A DNA stretch of 64,000 bases from Nocardioides litoris (GTDB lineage: Bacteria; Actinomycetota; Actinomycetes; Propionibacteriales; Nocardioidaceae). A program made the position numbers and the translations under genes. Under the pieces are notes generated by a model. It had not been told where the DNA came from. It saw only the letters and a list, made by a program, of their open reading frames with translations, and did no database searches. Positions 1 to 8,208 of this stretch are shown here, one piece after another (position 1 is the first letter of the stretch; each line of letters starts with the position of its first letter). Location of the stretch: contig NZ_VDMR01000001.1 of NCBI RefSeq assembly GCF_006346315.1, positions 1,302,001 through 1,366,000 on the forward strand. Direction: 5' to 3'.

Positions 1-138
1 CTGCACGTCTACGGCGGCGGCCACCTCGGCGTGCTCACCGAGTCCGACGAGCTCGCCCCGGTCGTCGAGACGTTCCTCGACGACCCCACCGCCGTGCCCC
101 CGCGCCACACGCCGCGAGTCCCCCAGGAGGACGCATGA
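1..138 (+). CDS. alpha/beta hydrolase, C-terminal fragment
   Basis: This is the last 45 residues of a protein that starts before the window. The fragment begins LHVYGGGHLGVLTE. A Gly-Gly-Gly-His stretch near the C-terminus is typical of the catalytic His region of alpha/beta hydrolases such as intracellular polyhydroxyalkanoate depolymerases, so a hydrolase of that kind is the best guess. Its TGA overlaps the ATG of the acyl-CoA dehydrogenase by 4 nt, so the two are probably translationally coupled. The fragment is too short to fix the substrate. Confidence 0.6.
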   Translation: MHVYGGGHLGVLTESDELAPVVETFLDDPTAVPPRHTPRVPQEDA

Positions 139-1364
139 CCGCCACGCCCGACACGATCGACTCGACCGTCGACCTGCGCGGCCTCGATCCCGACCGCACG
201 CCGTTCAGCGACTTCCTCGGCTTCGAGCTCCTGCTGGCCGAGGAGGACCGCGAGCTGCTGAGCCGGGTGCGGTCGTTCATGACCCGCGAGGCCGAGCCGG
301 TGGTCAACGAGCACTGGACCCGTGCGTCGTTCCCCTTCGACCTGCTGCCCGGCATGGCCGAGCTCGGCATCTCCGGCCTGACCTACGACGGCCCGGGCTG
401 CCCGGCGCGGGGCGCCCTGGTCAACGGCCTGGTCGCCATGGAGCTCTCCCGCATCGACCCGTCGCTGGGCACCTTCATCGGCGTCCACGGCGGTCTCGCG
501 ATGGGGTCGATCGCGCTGTGCGGCTCGCCCGAGCAGCAGGAGCGGTGGCTGCCGGCGATGGCCCGGATGGAGCTCATCGGCGCCTTCGGCCTCACCGAGC
601 CCGACGTCGGGTCCGGCATCGCGGGCGGCCTCGCCACCAGCGCCCGCCGCGACGGCGACGCCTGGATCCTCAACGGCACCAAGAAGTGGATCGGCAACGC
701 GACCTTCGCCGACCTCACCGTCATCTGGGCCCGCGACGAGGACGACGGCCAGGTCAAGGGCTTCGTGGTCGAGAAGGACACGCCGGGGTTCGTCGCGGTC
801 AAGCAGGAGGACAAGATCGCGCTGCGCATCGTGCAGAACGCCGAGATCACCCTCACCGACGTCCGCGTGCCCGAGAGCAACCGGCTGGCCGAGGCCCACT
901 CCTTCGCCGACACCTCCCGCGTGCTGCGGGTGACCCGCATGGACGTCGCGTGGCAGGCCGCCGGCTGCGCCCGGGGCGCCTTCGAGCACGCCCTGCGCTA
1001 CACCAAGTCGCGCGAGCAGTTCGGCAAGCCGATCGCGTCGTTCCAGCTCGTGCAAGACCTGCTGGTCAAGATGCTGGCCAACGTCACCTCGGTGACCGCG
1101 ATGAACGCCCGCGCCAGCCAGCTCCAGGACGCCGGGATGCTCCGCGACGAGCACGCCTCCCTGTGCAAGGCCCACGGCACGGCGCGCATGCGCGAGACCG
1201 TCGGCTGGGCCCGCGAAGTCCTCGGCGGCAACGGCATCCTGCTCGAGCACCACGTGGGCCGGTTCGTCGCCGACGCCGAGGCCATCTACTCCTACGAGGG
1301 CACCCGCGAGATCAACACCCTCATCGTCGGGCGCGCCATCACCGGCGAGAGCGCCTTCGTCTAG
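135..1364 (+). CDS. acyl-CoA dehydrogenase (glutaryl-CoA dehydrogenase-like)
   Basis: FAD-dependent alpha,beta-dehydrogenation of an acyl-CoA, with electrons passed to ETF (etfBA lie at 45-47 kb). The 409 residues have the full three-domain family length. The FAD/substrate signature AFGLTEPDVGSG and the NGTKKWIGNATFAD stretch lie in the middle beta domain. YEGTREIN near the C-terminus places the catalytic Glu at about residue 388, as in glutaryl-CoA dehydrogenases and peroxisomal-type oxidases. The start ATG overlaps the preceding stop by 4 nt. The exact acyl substrate cannot be read from sequence; glutaryl-CoA is possible, but the surrounding genes do not confirm it. Confidence 0.9.
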   Translation: MTATPDTIDSTVDLRGLDPDRTPFSDFLGFELLLAEEDRELLSRVRSFMTREAEPVVNEHWTRASFPFDLLPGMAELGISGLTYDGPGCPARGALVNGLVAMELSRIDPSLGTFIGVHGGLAMGSIALCGSPEQQERWLPAMARMELIGAFGLTEPDVGSGIAGGLATSARRDGDAWILNGTKKWIGNATFADLTVIWARDEDDGQVKGFVVEKDTPGFVAVKQEDKIALRIVQNAEITLTDVRVPESNRLAEAHSFADTSRVLRVTRMDVAWQAAGCARGAFEHALRYTKSREQFGKPIASFQLVQDLLVKMLANVTSVTAMNARASQLQDAGMLRDEHASLCKAHGTARMRETVGWAREVLGGNGILLEHHVGRFVADAEAIYSYEGTREINTLIVGRAITGESAFV

Positions 1365-2314
1365 CGCGCGGTGGCTGAGGTGCGAGGAGCGCCGGCGACG
1401 ACCCTCGAAGCCTCCGCAGCCGGCGCGCCCGGCCCGACCCCCACCACCGTCGTACGACGGGTGCGGCTGCCGTGCAGCACGCCGGCGACGACCAGCGCCG
1501 CGCCGACCAGCTCGAGCGGGGCGAGCGCCTCGCCGAGCACGACCCAGGCCGTGCTCAGCCCGACGACGGGCACCAGCAGCGAGAACGGCGCGACGACGCC
1601 GGCCGGGTGGCGGGCCATCAGCCAGGTCCAGAGGCCGGAGCCGAGCAGGGTGCCGAGCAGGACGGTGTAGGCCAGGCCCAGCAGGGCGGGCACGGCGGTC
1701 GGGGCGCTCCAGGTGGTGAGCGACGTCGCGATCCGGTCGGGCCCCTCGGTGAGCAGCGACAGCGCGAGCAGGGGCAGCGGCGGCACGACCGTCATCCACA
1801 GCGTCAGGTGCAGGGCCTTCGGAGCCCGGGCGCGGGCGTTGGCGTGGTTGCCCAGCGCCCAGCCGAGACCACCGGCGAGCACCAGCAGGAACGGCACGAC
1901 CGAGGCGCCCTGGCTGCGCTCCCAGCCCACGAGGGCGAGCCCGCCCACGGCGACGCCGAGCCCGGCAGCCTGGCGGCCGGTGACCCGCTGCCCGACGAGG
2001 GCGCCGATGAGCACGGTGAACGGCGCCGACGACTGCAGGACCAGGGAGGCGAGCCCGGTCGGCATGCCCTGCTCCATGCCGAGGTAGAGGAAGGCGAACT
2101 GCAGGGTGCCGAACCCCACGCCGTACCCCACGAGCCAGCGCAGCGGCACCTGCGGCCGCGGCACGAGCAGGATCGTCGGCACCGCGATCACCGCGAAGCG
2201 CAGGGCCGCGCAGAACAGCGGCGGGAAGTGCGCGAGCGAGGCGTGGATGGCCAGGAAGTTCAGGCCCCACGTCACGGCGACGACGAGGGCGAGCAGGCGG
2301 TGGCGCAGCGGCAT
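1361..2314 (-). CDS. EamA/DMT-family permease
   Basis: Membrane permease of the drug/metabolite transporter superfamily with two EamA halves and about ten hydrophobic segments, starting MPLRHRLLALVVAVTWGLNF. The WGLNF motif at the first helix is typical. A GTG 33 nt further upstream (2347) also opens the frame, but the family normally begins at the ATG chosen here. The 3' end overlaps the convergent acyl-CoA dehydrogenase stop by 4 nt. It is divergent from the LysR gene at 2386, which makes that regulator its likely controller. Substrate unknown; amino-acid or metabolite export is the usual role. Confidence 0.85.
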   Translation of the reverse strand: MPLRHRLLALVVAVTWGLNFLAIHASLAHFPPLFCAALRFAVIAVPTILLVPRPQVPLRWLVGYGVGFGTLQFAFLYLGMEQGMPTGLASLVLQSSAPFTVLIGALVGQRVTGRQAAGLGVAVGGLALVGWERSQGASVVPFLLVLAGGLGWALGNHANARARAPKALHLTLWMTVVPPLPLLALSLLTEGPDRIATSLTTWSAPTAVPALLGLAYTVLLGTLLGSGLWTWLMARHPAGVVAPFSLLVPVVGLSTAWVVLGEALAPLELVGAALVVAGVLHGSRTRRTTVVGVGPGAPAAEASRVVAGAPRTSATAR

Positions 2315-2385
2315 GCGACCAGCGTGGCCGCCGGGACCTTGCAGCACCAGCGCATGATCGAACTCTCGTCGTGTAGGTTGCCTTC

Positions 2386-3285
2386 ATGGACGTGCGGCAC
2401 CTCGAGCTGCTTCGCGCCCTGGCCGACCACGGCACGGTCACCGCCGTGGCCCGTGCCACCCACCGCACCCCGTCGGCGGTCTCGCAGCAGCTGCGCACGG
2501 CGAGCCGCGAGGCGGGGACGCCGCTGGTCGAGCGGCACGGCCGTGGCCTGCGGCTGACCGACGCGGGCCGGCTCCTGGCCGACGGGGCGCACGACGTCGC
2601 CCGGGCCCTGGCGCAGGTGCAGGCCCGCCTCGACGAGCTCCGGCACCAGCCCACCGGCACGGTCTCGGTCGCGGCGCTGCCCAGCGTCGCGACGTTCCTG
2701 CTGCCGCCGGTGCTGGCCGAGCTCGAGGGCACCGGCGTCGACCTCGAGGTCACCGACGTCGACCTCCCCGAGGCGCGCTACCCGCGCCTGACCCGCGACC
2801 ACGACCTCGTGGTCGGCCACAGCCTGTCGGCCACCGTGCCCGCGGGCGTGCCCGAGCTGATCTGCGTCGAGCTGGTCCGCGAGCCGCTCGACATCGCGCT
2901 GCGGCCGGGGCACCCGCTCGCCGCCCGGTCGGTCCTGCGTCCCGCCGACCTCGTCGACGTCGAGTGGTACGGCGTCCCGCTCGGCTTCCCCTTCGACGCG
3001 GTGCGGCTGGCGGTGGAGGAGGCGACCGGCGCCCCGGTGCGGGTGGTGCAGCGGCTGCGCGACAACCGGCTGGTCGAGGCTCTTGTCGCGGGCAGCGACC
3101 GGGTGGCCGTGCTGCCGCGGTTCACCACCCACCCCGGCGCCCGGGTCGAGCTGCGCCCGCTGGTCGGCGTCACGGCGGCCCGCCACGTCTACGCCTACGC
3201 CCGCCCCGACCGCGCCGAGCGGCTGGCCTGCCGTCGGGTCCTGGACGCACTGCAGGGCGCCGCCGCTGCTGCGGCGACGCCCTGA
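2386..3285 (+). CDS. LysR-family transcriptional regulator
   Basis: The N-terminal winged helix-turn-helix spans about residues 1-62 (MDVRHLELLRALADHGTVTA, then the A-x-x-THRTPSAVSQQL recognition region). A LysR-type periplasmic-binding-fold effector domain follows to residue 299, the normal family length. A -10-like TAGGTT at 2374-2379 lies 6 nt before the ATG, so the mRNA is probably leaderless. The 71-nt gap to the divergent EamA permease suggests LysR controls that transporter, the usual arrangement. Effector unknown. Confidence 0.88.
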   Translation: MDVRHLELLRALADHGTVTAVARATHRTPSAVSQQLRTASREAGTPLVERHGRGLRLTDAGRLLADGAHDVARALAQVQARLDELRHQPTGTVSVAALPSVATFLLPPVLAELEGTGVDLEVTDVDLPEARYPRLTRDHDLVVGHSLSATVPAGVPELICVELVREPLDIALRPGHPLAARSVLRPADLVDVEWYGVPLGFPFDAVRLAVEEATGAPVRVVQRLRDNRLVEALVAGSDRVAVLPRFTTHPGARVELRPLVGVTAARHVYAYARPDRAERLACRRVLDALQGAAAAAATP

Positions 3286-3310
3286 GCGTCGTACGAGAGT
3301 GAGGGGCAGG

Positions 3311-3484
3311 TCAGCCCTTGAAGGCGTCCTTGACGTTCTCGCCGGCCTTCTTGGTCGACGCGGCGGTCTGGTCCTTCTTGCCCTCGGCCTGGAGGTCCTT
3401 GTTGTCGGTGGCCTCGCCGACCTTCTCCTTGACCTTGCCGGCGGCGTCCTGGGCGGCGTTCTTGGCCTTGTCTGCGAGCGACAT
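3311..3484 (-). CDS. CsbD-family stress protein
   Basis: A 57-residue, strongly charged, lysine/alanine-rich protein (MSLADKAKNAAQDAAGKVKE...) with the repeated K-x-K-E-x-x-G/A pattern of CsbD proteins, which accumulate in general stress in many bacteria; their molecular function is unsettled. The start at 3484 is fixed by an AAGGAG ribosome site 6 nt upstream; the frame stays open further upstream but that part is not CsbD-like. It is divergent from a TetR regulator, with a 17-bp palindrome between them. Confidence 0.85.
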   Translation of the reverse strand: MSLADKAKNAAQDAAGKVKEKVGEATDNKDLQAEGKKDQTAASTKKAGENVKDAFKG

Positions 3485-3528
3485 CTGCGGCTCCTTCTGC
3501 GAGGTCGACCCCCGGGGTGGGATCGAGG

Positions 3529-3545
3529 TGCTTACAACGTAAGCA
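3529..3545. promoter_or_regulatory. palindromic operator candidate between csbD-like gene and tetR
   Basis: TGCTTAC-AAC-GTAAGCA is a perfect 7+3+7 inverted repeat, unusually AT-rich for this DNA, lying 45 nt before the CsbD start and about 150 nt before the TetR start. Length and symmetry fit a TetR-family operator. That the neighbouring TetR binds it is inference from position. Confidence 0.5.
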
Positions 3546-3691
3546 GGCCGTCGGCGCACCTGTTCCACCCCAAGGGTGACCCCGGCCGAGGTCTCATCGT
3601 CTTCTCAGGCACGAGGGGCGACGGCTGCCGCAGGGGCCTTCCGGCGACGGGGTGAAGCACCCCGGAGGGGCCGGGCCTAGGGTCGTCTCCC

Positions 3692-4447
3692 GTGACCGAC
3701 CACCCGGAGGTGCCCGACGCCGACGCCGCCCGCGTCGCCGGCGAGGCGGCCCCGTCCGAGCGCGTCCCGCTCGACCGCGAGCGCATCGTCTCCGAGGCCC
3801 TCGGCTTCCTCGAAGAGGTCGGCCCGGCCGGGCTCACCATGCGCCGGCTCGGCCAGCGCCTCGGTGTCGAGGCCATGTCGCTCTACCGCTACGTCCCCGG
3901 CAAGGAGGACCTCCTCGACGCGATCGTGGAGCACCTCATCGCGGGCATGTACGCCGACGAGGAGGTGCTCGACGCGCCGCGCGACGGGTGGCAGGACTTC
4001 CTGCAGCGGCTCGCCCACGGCGTACGACGGGTCGCGCTGTCGCACGTGCAGGCCTTCCCCCTGGTGGCCTCCCGCCCGCCCGAGGCCCCGTGGCTGCGGC
4101 CGCCGCTGCGCAGCCTCGACTGGGTCGAGACGTTCTTGTCGGGCCTGGTCTCCGAGGGCTTCAGCCAGGCCGCCGCGGTCGGCGCCTACCGCGCGTTCAC
4201 CAGCTTCCTGCTCGGCAGCCTGCTGCTCGAGGTGGCCTCCCACGGGGCCGACGTCGGTCCGCTCGACGTGCTCGACGACGGCAGCGACGAGCAGGTCGCC
4301 CTCGAGGACCACCCGACGGTGGCCCGGATGAAGGACGACCTGCGCCAGGACCGCTCGGCCAGCGAGTTCGAGGAGGCGCTGGAATCGCTGCTCGACCGGA
4401 TCGCCTTGATGAAGGTCGAGCTGGCCGACGACGGCCCCGACGTCTGA
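3692..4447 (+). CDS. TetR/AcrR-family transcriptional regulator
   Basis: The 251 residues have the TetR DNA-binding helix-turn-helix at about 30-80 (IVSEALGFLEEVGPAGLTMR, then LYRYVPGKEDLLDAIVEHL) and a longer C-terminal ligand/dimer domain of the TetR_C type. The start is GTG at 3692; a TAGGGT -10-like box at 3678-3683 ends 8 nt before it, pointing to a leaderless mRNA. The downstream convergent MFS permease (4463-5866) or the divergent CsbD gene are possible targets. Ligand unknown. Confidence 0.87.
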   Translation: MTDHPEVPDADAARVAGEAAPSERVPLDRERIVSEALGFLEEVGPAGLTMRRLGQRLGVEAMSLYRYVPGKEDLLDAIVEHLIAGMYADEEVLDAPRDGWQDFLQRLAHGVRRVALSHVQAFPLVASRPPEAPWLRPPLRSLDWVETFLSGLVSEGFSQAAAVGAYRAFTSFLLGSLLLEVASHGADVGPLDVLDDGSDEQVALEDHPTVARMKDDLRQDRSASEFEEALESLLDRIALMKVELADDGPDV

Positions 4448-4462
4448 GGGTCCGGTCTCGGC

Positions 4463-5866
4463 TCAGGTGTCCCCGCGGGGGCGCAGGGCCGCGATGAGTG
4501 CCGCGCCGAGCAGGCAGCCGCCGGCGCAGACCGCCACGGCCACGGTCCAGCCCGCCCGCAGGTCGGCCGGGTCGGGGCCGTGGGCGTTGACCAGCACCGC
4601 GACGACGGTGACGCCGACCGCCGAGCCGAGGTAGCGCGCGGTGTTGGTGGCCCCGCTGCCCACGCCGCCGCGCCCCACCGGCACGCTGGCCACCGCCTCC
4701 CGGCCGAGGGCGGCGTTGATGACACCGGTGGCGACCCCCGCCACCACCATCCCGGGCAGGAGCCGTGCCCACCCCGCGTCCGCCGGTACGCCGGCCAGCG
4801 TGGCCAGCCCGAGGCCGACGACCACCAGCGACCAGCCGAGCTGGGTGCGTCCGGAGACCGACGCCGGGATCCGTCGTGCGAGGAGCGCCAGCACCACGCT
4901 GGTGGCCGACCAGCCGAGCAGCAGCACGGCGGTGAGCACGACGGAGTACCCCAGGGCCGGCCCGGTGAACGCGGCCAGGTAGGAGAACAGCGCGATCGGG
5001 CCGGTGCCGAGCACGAACGCCGCCACCACGACCACGAGGAACCGCGGGGAGCGCAGCACCCCCGGCTCGACCAGCGGTCGGGCGGAGCGGCGCTCGACGA
5101 GCACGACGAGTGCGACCAGCACCGCGGCCACCACGAGCAGCAGCAGCGGCAGGGGAGCGGTCCAGTCGCGCCGGCCCTCGACCAGGCCGGCCAGCAGGGC
5201 GCTCACCCCGGCTGCGAGCAGGGCCGCGGAGACCACGCCCACGCCGCGGGGCTCGGGGTGGCGCGACTCCTCGAGCCGGGTCGCCACGACCGCGGCCAGG
5301 CCGAGCGCGGCCATCGTCATGGCGGCGTAGCAGGTGCGCCACGACCCGGTGCCGTCGGACAGCGCGGCGACCAGCGGGCCGAGGGCGATGCCCGCGCCGA
5401 CGCTCGCGCCCCACATGCCCGTGGCCGTCGCGCGGGCCGGTCCGGCCGGCACGTGGTGGGCCAGCATCCCGAGCCCGGCTGCCGTCACCGCGGCGCCGCC
5501 CAGGCCCTGGACGACCCGAGCCGCGACGAAGACCCCCGTGCTGGTCGCGGCCGTGGAGGCGAGCAGCCCGAGGGCGAGCAGGGCCAGGCCGCCGGCGAAG
5601 GTCCGTCGCCGGCCGAGCTCGTCGGCCACCGCGCCCGCCGGCAGCAGCGCCGCGGCCAGGCCGATGCTCATCGAGCTCAGCACCCAGGCCCGCCCGGCGA
5701 CCCCGGCGCCCAGCGACTCCGCGATGGGGCCGACGGCGGCGAGCGGGGCGGTGAAGGCCATCAGCACGAGCAGGGTCGCCGCCGCCACGACGGCGACCAG
5801 GCCGCGGTGCCCGGCGAGGGCGGCCGGGTCCTCGTGGGCGCGTGCCGGGGGCACGGGGAGGCTCAT
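4463..5866 (-). CDS. MFS transporter (DHA2-like drug exporter)
   Basis: The 467-residue polytopic membrane protein has about 12-14 hydrophobic segments. The major facilitator motif after TM2 is visible as GAVADELGRRRTF, and motif C-like glycine-rich sequence follows (GASVGAGIALGPLVA), as in proton-coupled multidrug exporters. The start ATG at 5866 has a reverse-strand TACGGT box (5874-5879) 7 nt upstream, consistent with a leaderless mRNA. The gene is flanked by TetR (convergent) and HxlR (divergent), both plausible regulators. Substrate unknown. Confidence 0.88.
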   Translation of the reverse strand: MSLPVPPARAHEDPAALAGHRGLVAVVAAATLLVLMAFTAPLAAVGPIAESLGAGVAGRAWVLSSMSIGLAAALLPAGAVADELGRRRTFAGGLALLALGLLASTAATSTGVFVAARVVQGLGGAAVTAAGLGMLAHHVPAGPARATATGMWGASVGAGIALGPLVAALSDGTGSWRTCYAAMTMAALGLAAVVATRLEESRHPEPRGVGVVSAALLAAGVSALLAGLVEGRRDWTAPLPLLLLVVAAVLVALVVLVERRSARPLVEPGVLRSPRFLVVVVAAFVLGTGPIALFSYLAAFTGPALGYSVVLTAVLLLGWSATSVVLALLARRIPASVSGRTQLGWSLVVVGLGLATLAGVPADAGWARLLPGMVVAGVATGVINAALGREAVASVPVGRGGVGSGATNTARYLGSAVGVTVVAVLVNAHGPDPADLRAGWTVAVAVCAGGCLLGAALIAALRPRGDT

Positions 5867-5949
5867 GGCCGCGACCGTAGCAGCGGTGGCAGGGCGTTGA
5901 CCTGCTCCGTCACGATCCAGGACGGACGACGGTGCCCTAGGATCACCCC

Positions 5950-6399
5950 GTGCGCCACGACGACCTCGCCGACGTCAACTGCTCGGTCGCCCGCACCTGG
6001 GCGGTCGTGGGGGAGCGGTGGACGATGCTCGTGCTGCGCGAGCTCTTCCGTGGCCGGCGTCGGTTCGAGGTCATCCAGGACCAGCTCGGCCTCGGCCGCA
6101 GCGTGCTGACCGACCGGCTGCGCACCCTCGTCGAGCACGGCGTCGTCGTCCGCGAGCCCTACCAGGACTCCCCGCGGCGCCACGAGTACCGCCTCACGCC
6201 CAAGGGCGAGGACCTGTACCCGCTGCTCGTCGCGATGATCCGCTGGGGCGACCGCTGGTCCACCGATGGCGACCCGCCGGTCGTGCTGGAGCACCGCGGC
6301 TGCGGCCACGAGGTGGACCTCCGGCTCGCCTGCCCCGCCTGCGACCGCGACCTGGGCCGGCGCGACGTCACGGCCGTCTTCGCCCCCGACGCCTGGTGA
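5950..6399 (+). CDS. HxlR-family winged-helix regulator
   Basis: This 149-residue protein begins MRHDDLADVNCSVARTWAVV; the near-N-terminal Cys followed by a winged helix (LGLGRSVLTDRLRTLVEHGV) is the HxlR/MarR-like signature. The C-terminal tail CGHEVDLRLACPACDRDLG holds four cysteines and may bind metal. A TAGGAT box at 5938-5943 sits 6 nt before the GTG, suggesting a leaderless transcript. It could regulate the divergent MFS gene or the MHS permease 51 nt downstream. Confidence 0.88.
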   Translation: MRHDDLADVNCSVARTWAVVGERWTMLVLRELFRGRRRFEVIQDQLGLGRSVLTDRLRTLVEHGVVVREPYQDSPRRHEYRLTPKGEDLYPLLVAMIRWGDRWSTDGDPPVVLEHRGCGHEVDLRLACPACDRDLGRRDVTAVFAPDAW

Positions 6400-6412
6400 C
6401 CGGGCCCACCAG

Positions 6413-6443
6413 TTGACGACCAAGTCTACTGGGTCGATAGCCT
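6413..6443 (+). promoter_or_regulatory. promoter of the MHS-family permease
   Basis: TTGACG (6413-6418) and TAGCCT (6438-6443) form a sigma70-type pair with 19-nt spacing. The GTG start at 6451 lies 7 nt after the -10, so transcription would begin at or next to the start codon. CCAGT...ACTGG half-sites with a 14-nt gap (6409-6432) overlap the -35 and could be a regulator site. Confidence 0.5.
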
Positions 6444-6450
6444 TGGTCGG

Positions 6451-7794
6451 GTGAGTGCTCCGACGACCACCGACACCGCCCACCCTGACGGCCAGACCGC
6501 CGACCCCCGCAAGGTCGCCTCGGCCTCGGCGGTCGGCGCGGTCATCGAGTGGTACGACTTCTTCCTCTACGGCACCGCCGCCGGCCTCGTCTTCGATCGG
6601 CTCTACTTCAACGGGCTCGACGGCCCGGCCGCCCAGTTCGCAGCCTTCGGCACCTTCGCCGTCGGCTTCGTGGCCCGCCCGGTCGGCGGGCTGCTCTTCG
6701 GGCACTTCGGCGACCGCGTCGGCCGCAAGACGATGCTGATCTGGACCCTGCTCATCATGGGTGTCGGCACCGCCGTGATCGGCCTGCTGCCGACGTACGA
6801 CCAGATCGGGGTGTGGGCGCCGATCCTCCTGGTGGTCCTGCGGGTGCTGCAGGGCATCGGCGTCGGCGGCGAGTACGGCGGCGCCGTGCTGCTCGCCGTC
6901 GAGTTCGCGCCCGCCGGGCGGCGCGGGTGGTTCGGCAGCTTCGCCCACATCGGCGTGCCCGGCGGGTTGTTCCTGGCCTCGGGGGCGTTCTCGATCGCCA
7001 GCCTGCTGCCCGACGAGCAGTTCCTGGCCTGGGGCTGGCGGGTCTGCTTCCTGGTCTCGATCGTGCTGCTGGCCATCGGGGCCTGGATCCGGCTGAGCGT
7101 GATGGAGACGCCGGCCTTCCAGCAGGTGCAGGAGGCCAAGCACGTCACCGACAAGCCGGTCGTCGAGGTGCTGCGCCACCAGCCGCGCCGCCTGCTGCTC
7201 GGCATGGGCACCCGCTTCGTCGAGGGCTTCACCTTCAACCTGTTCTCGGTGTTCTTCCTGGCCTACGCCGTCACCGAGGTCGGCATGGACCGCTCGACCG
7301 TGCTGCACGCCATCATGCTCGGCTCGGCCGTCGGGGTCGTGCTGGTGCTCGTGTCGGGGGCCCTGTCCGACCGGGTCGGCCGCCGGCCGGTCTTCGCCGT
7401 CGGCGCGCTCGTGGCGCTGGTCTTCGCCGTCCCCGCGACCCGGCTCGTCGAGGGCGGGTCGACCCTCGGCATCGTGGTCGTGATGGTGGGCGGCCTCGGC
7501 GTCGTCTACGGCGTCGTCTACGGCCCGCTCGCCGCGTTCTGGAGCGAGCTGTTCGACACCCGCTACCGCTACTCCGCGCTGTCCCTGCTCTACCAGCTCT
7601 CCGGCGTCGTGGCCTCCGGGCTCACGCCACTCGTGGCGGCCTGGCTCGTGCAGCGCGCCGGCGGCGGGCTCGAGCTCGTGGCGGCGTACGCCGTGGGCGT
7701 GGCGGTGCTCAGCCTGGTGTGCGTCCGGCTGCTGCCGGAGACCCGTGGTCGTGACCTGACCGTCGACGAGGCACCGGCCCACCCGTCGCGCTGA
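6451..7794 (+). CDS. MFS transporter, metabolite:H+ symporter (MHS) type
   Basis: The 447 residues have twelve predicted hydrophobic segments. The start of the domain, SAVGAVIEWYDFFLYGTAAG, is diagnostic for the MHS branch (ShiA/ProP/KgtP relatives), and GHFGDRVGRKTML carries the MFS loop 2-3 motif. Members take up dicarboxylates, shikimate, betaines or aromatic acids by proton symport; the substrate here is not readable. The gene sits 51 nt after the HxlR gene but has its own promoter-like sequence, so it can be expressed separately. Confidence 0.88.
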   Translation: MSAPTTTDTAHPDGQTADPRKVASASAVGAVIEWYDFFLYGTAAGLVFDRLYFNGLDGPAAQFAAFGTFAVGFVARPVGGLLFGHFGDRVGRKTMLIWTLLIMGVGTAVIGLLPTYDQIGVWAPILLVVLRVLQGIGVGGEYGGAVLLAVEFAPAGRRGWFGSFAHIGVPGGLFLASGAFSIASLLPDEQFLAWGWRVCFLVSIVLLAIGAWIRLSVMETPAFQQVQEAKHVTDKPVVEVLRHQPRRLLLGMGTRFVEGFTFNLFSVFFLAYAVTEVGMDRSTVLHAIMLGSAVGVVLVLVSGALSDRVGRRPVFAVGALVALVFAVPATRLVEGGSTLGIVVVMVGGLGVVYGVVYGPLAAFWSELFDTRYRYSALSLLYQLSGVVASGLTPLVAAWLVQRAGGGLELVAAYAVGVAVLSLVCVRLLPETRGRDLTVDEAPAHPSR

Positions 7795-7881
7795 GTCCCC
7801 TACCTCGGGGGGACCCGATCCCTCGGGACCCTGCGGCACCCTGTCCGGACACTTCTGGGGGGCTGGCGAGAGGGGTCGGCG

Positions 7882-8151
7882 ATGGCGAGGGCAGGACACA
7901 CGCGCGGGCTGCGCAGGCGGCCGCGGAGCACCAGCCGGGTGCGGGTGCGCGGCTGCGGCGGCAAGGTCCGGTTCCGCGACCACGAGGAGGCCGTCGAGCA
8001 CCTCCACCACGCGGCCAGCGCCCGCCAGGCGGCCTCCCTCGTGGAGGGCGTCGTGACCACCCTGCACGCGCTGCGCGCCTACGCCTGCCAGGCCTGCCAC
8101 GGCTGGCACGTCACCTCCCAGCCCCGCACGACCGAGGCGGTGCCGGCCTGA
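7882..8151 (+). CDS. small conserved zinc-ribbon-like protein of unknown function
   Basis: An 89-residue basic protein (MARAGHTRGLRRRPRSTSRV...). The C-terminal pattern Y-A-C-Q-A-C-H-G-W-H has two Cys and two His, and a third Cys lies at about residue 25, so it may form a small metal-binding knuckle. Similar short proteins occur widely in actinobacteria without assigned function. It stands alone between a transporter and the WYL pair; no operon link is evident. Confidence 0.6.
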   Translation: MARAGHTRGLRRRPRSTSRVRVRGCGGKVRFRDHEEAVEHLHHAASARQAASLVEGVVTTLHALRAYACQACHGWHVTSQPRTTEAVPA

Positions 8152-8208
8152 CACGCCGACGGTCGGCGCAGACCGGCGGCCGGGGCACCGGCGCGGGAGG
8201 ATGGCCGC

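Noticed and set aside
3484..3570. An ECF-sigma (GGAAC ... CGTT) promoter before the CsbD gene
   Set aside because: GGAAC and CGTT both occur, but they are 22 nt apart, outside the usual 16-19 nt.
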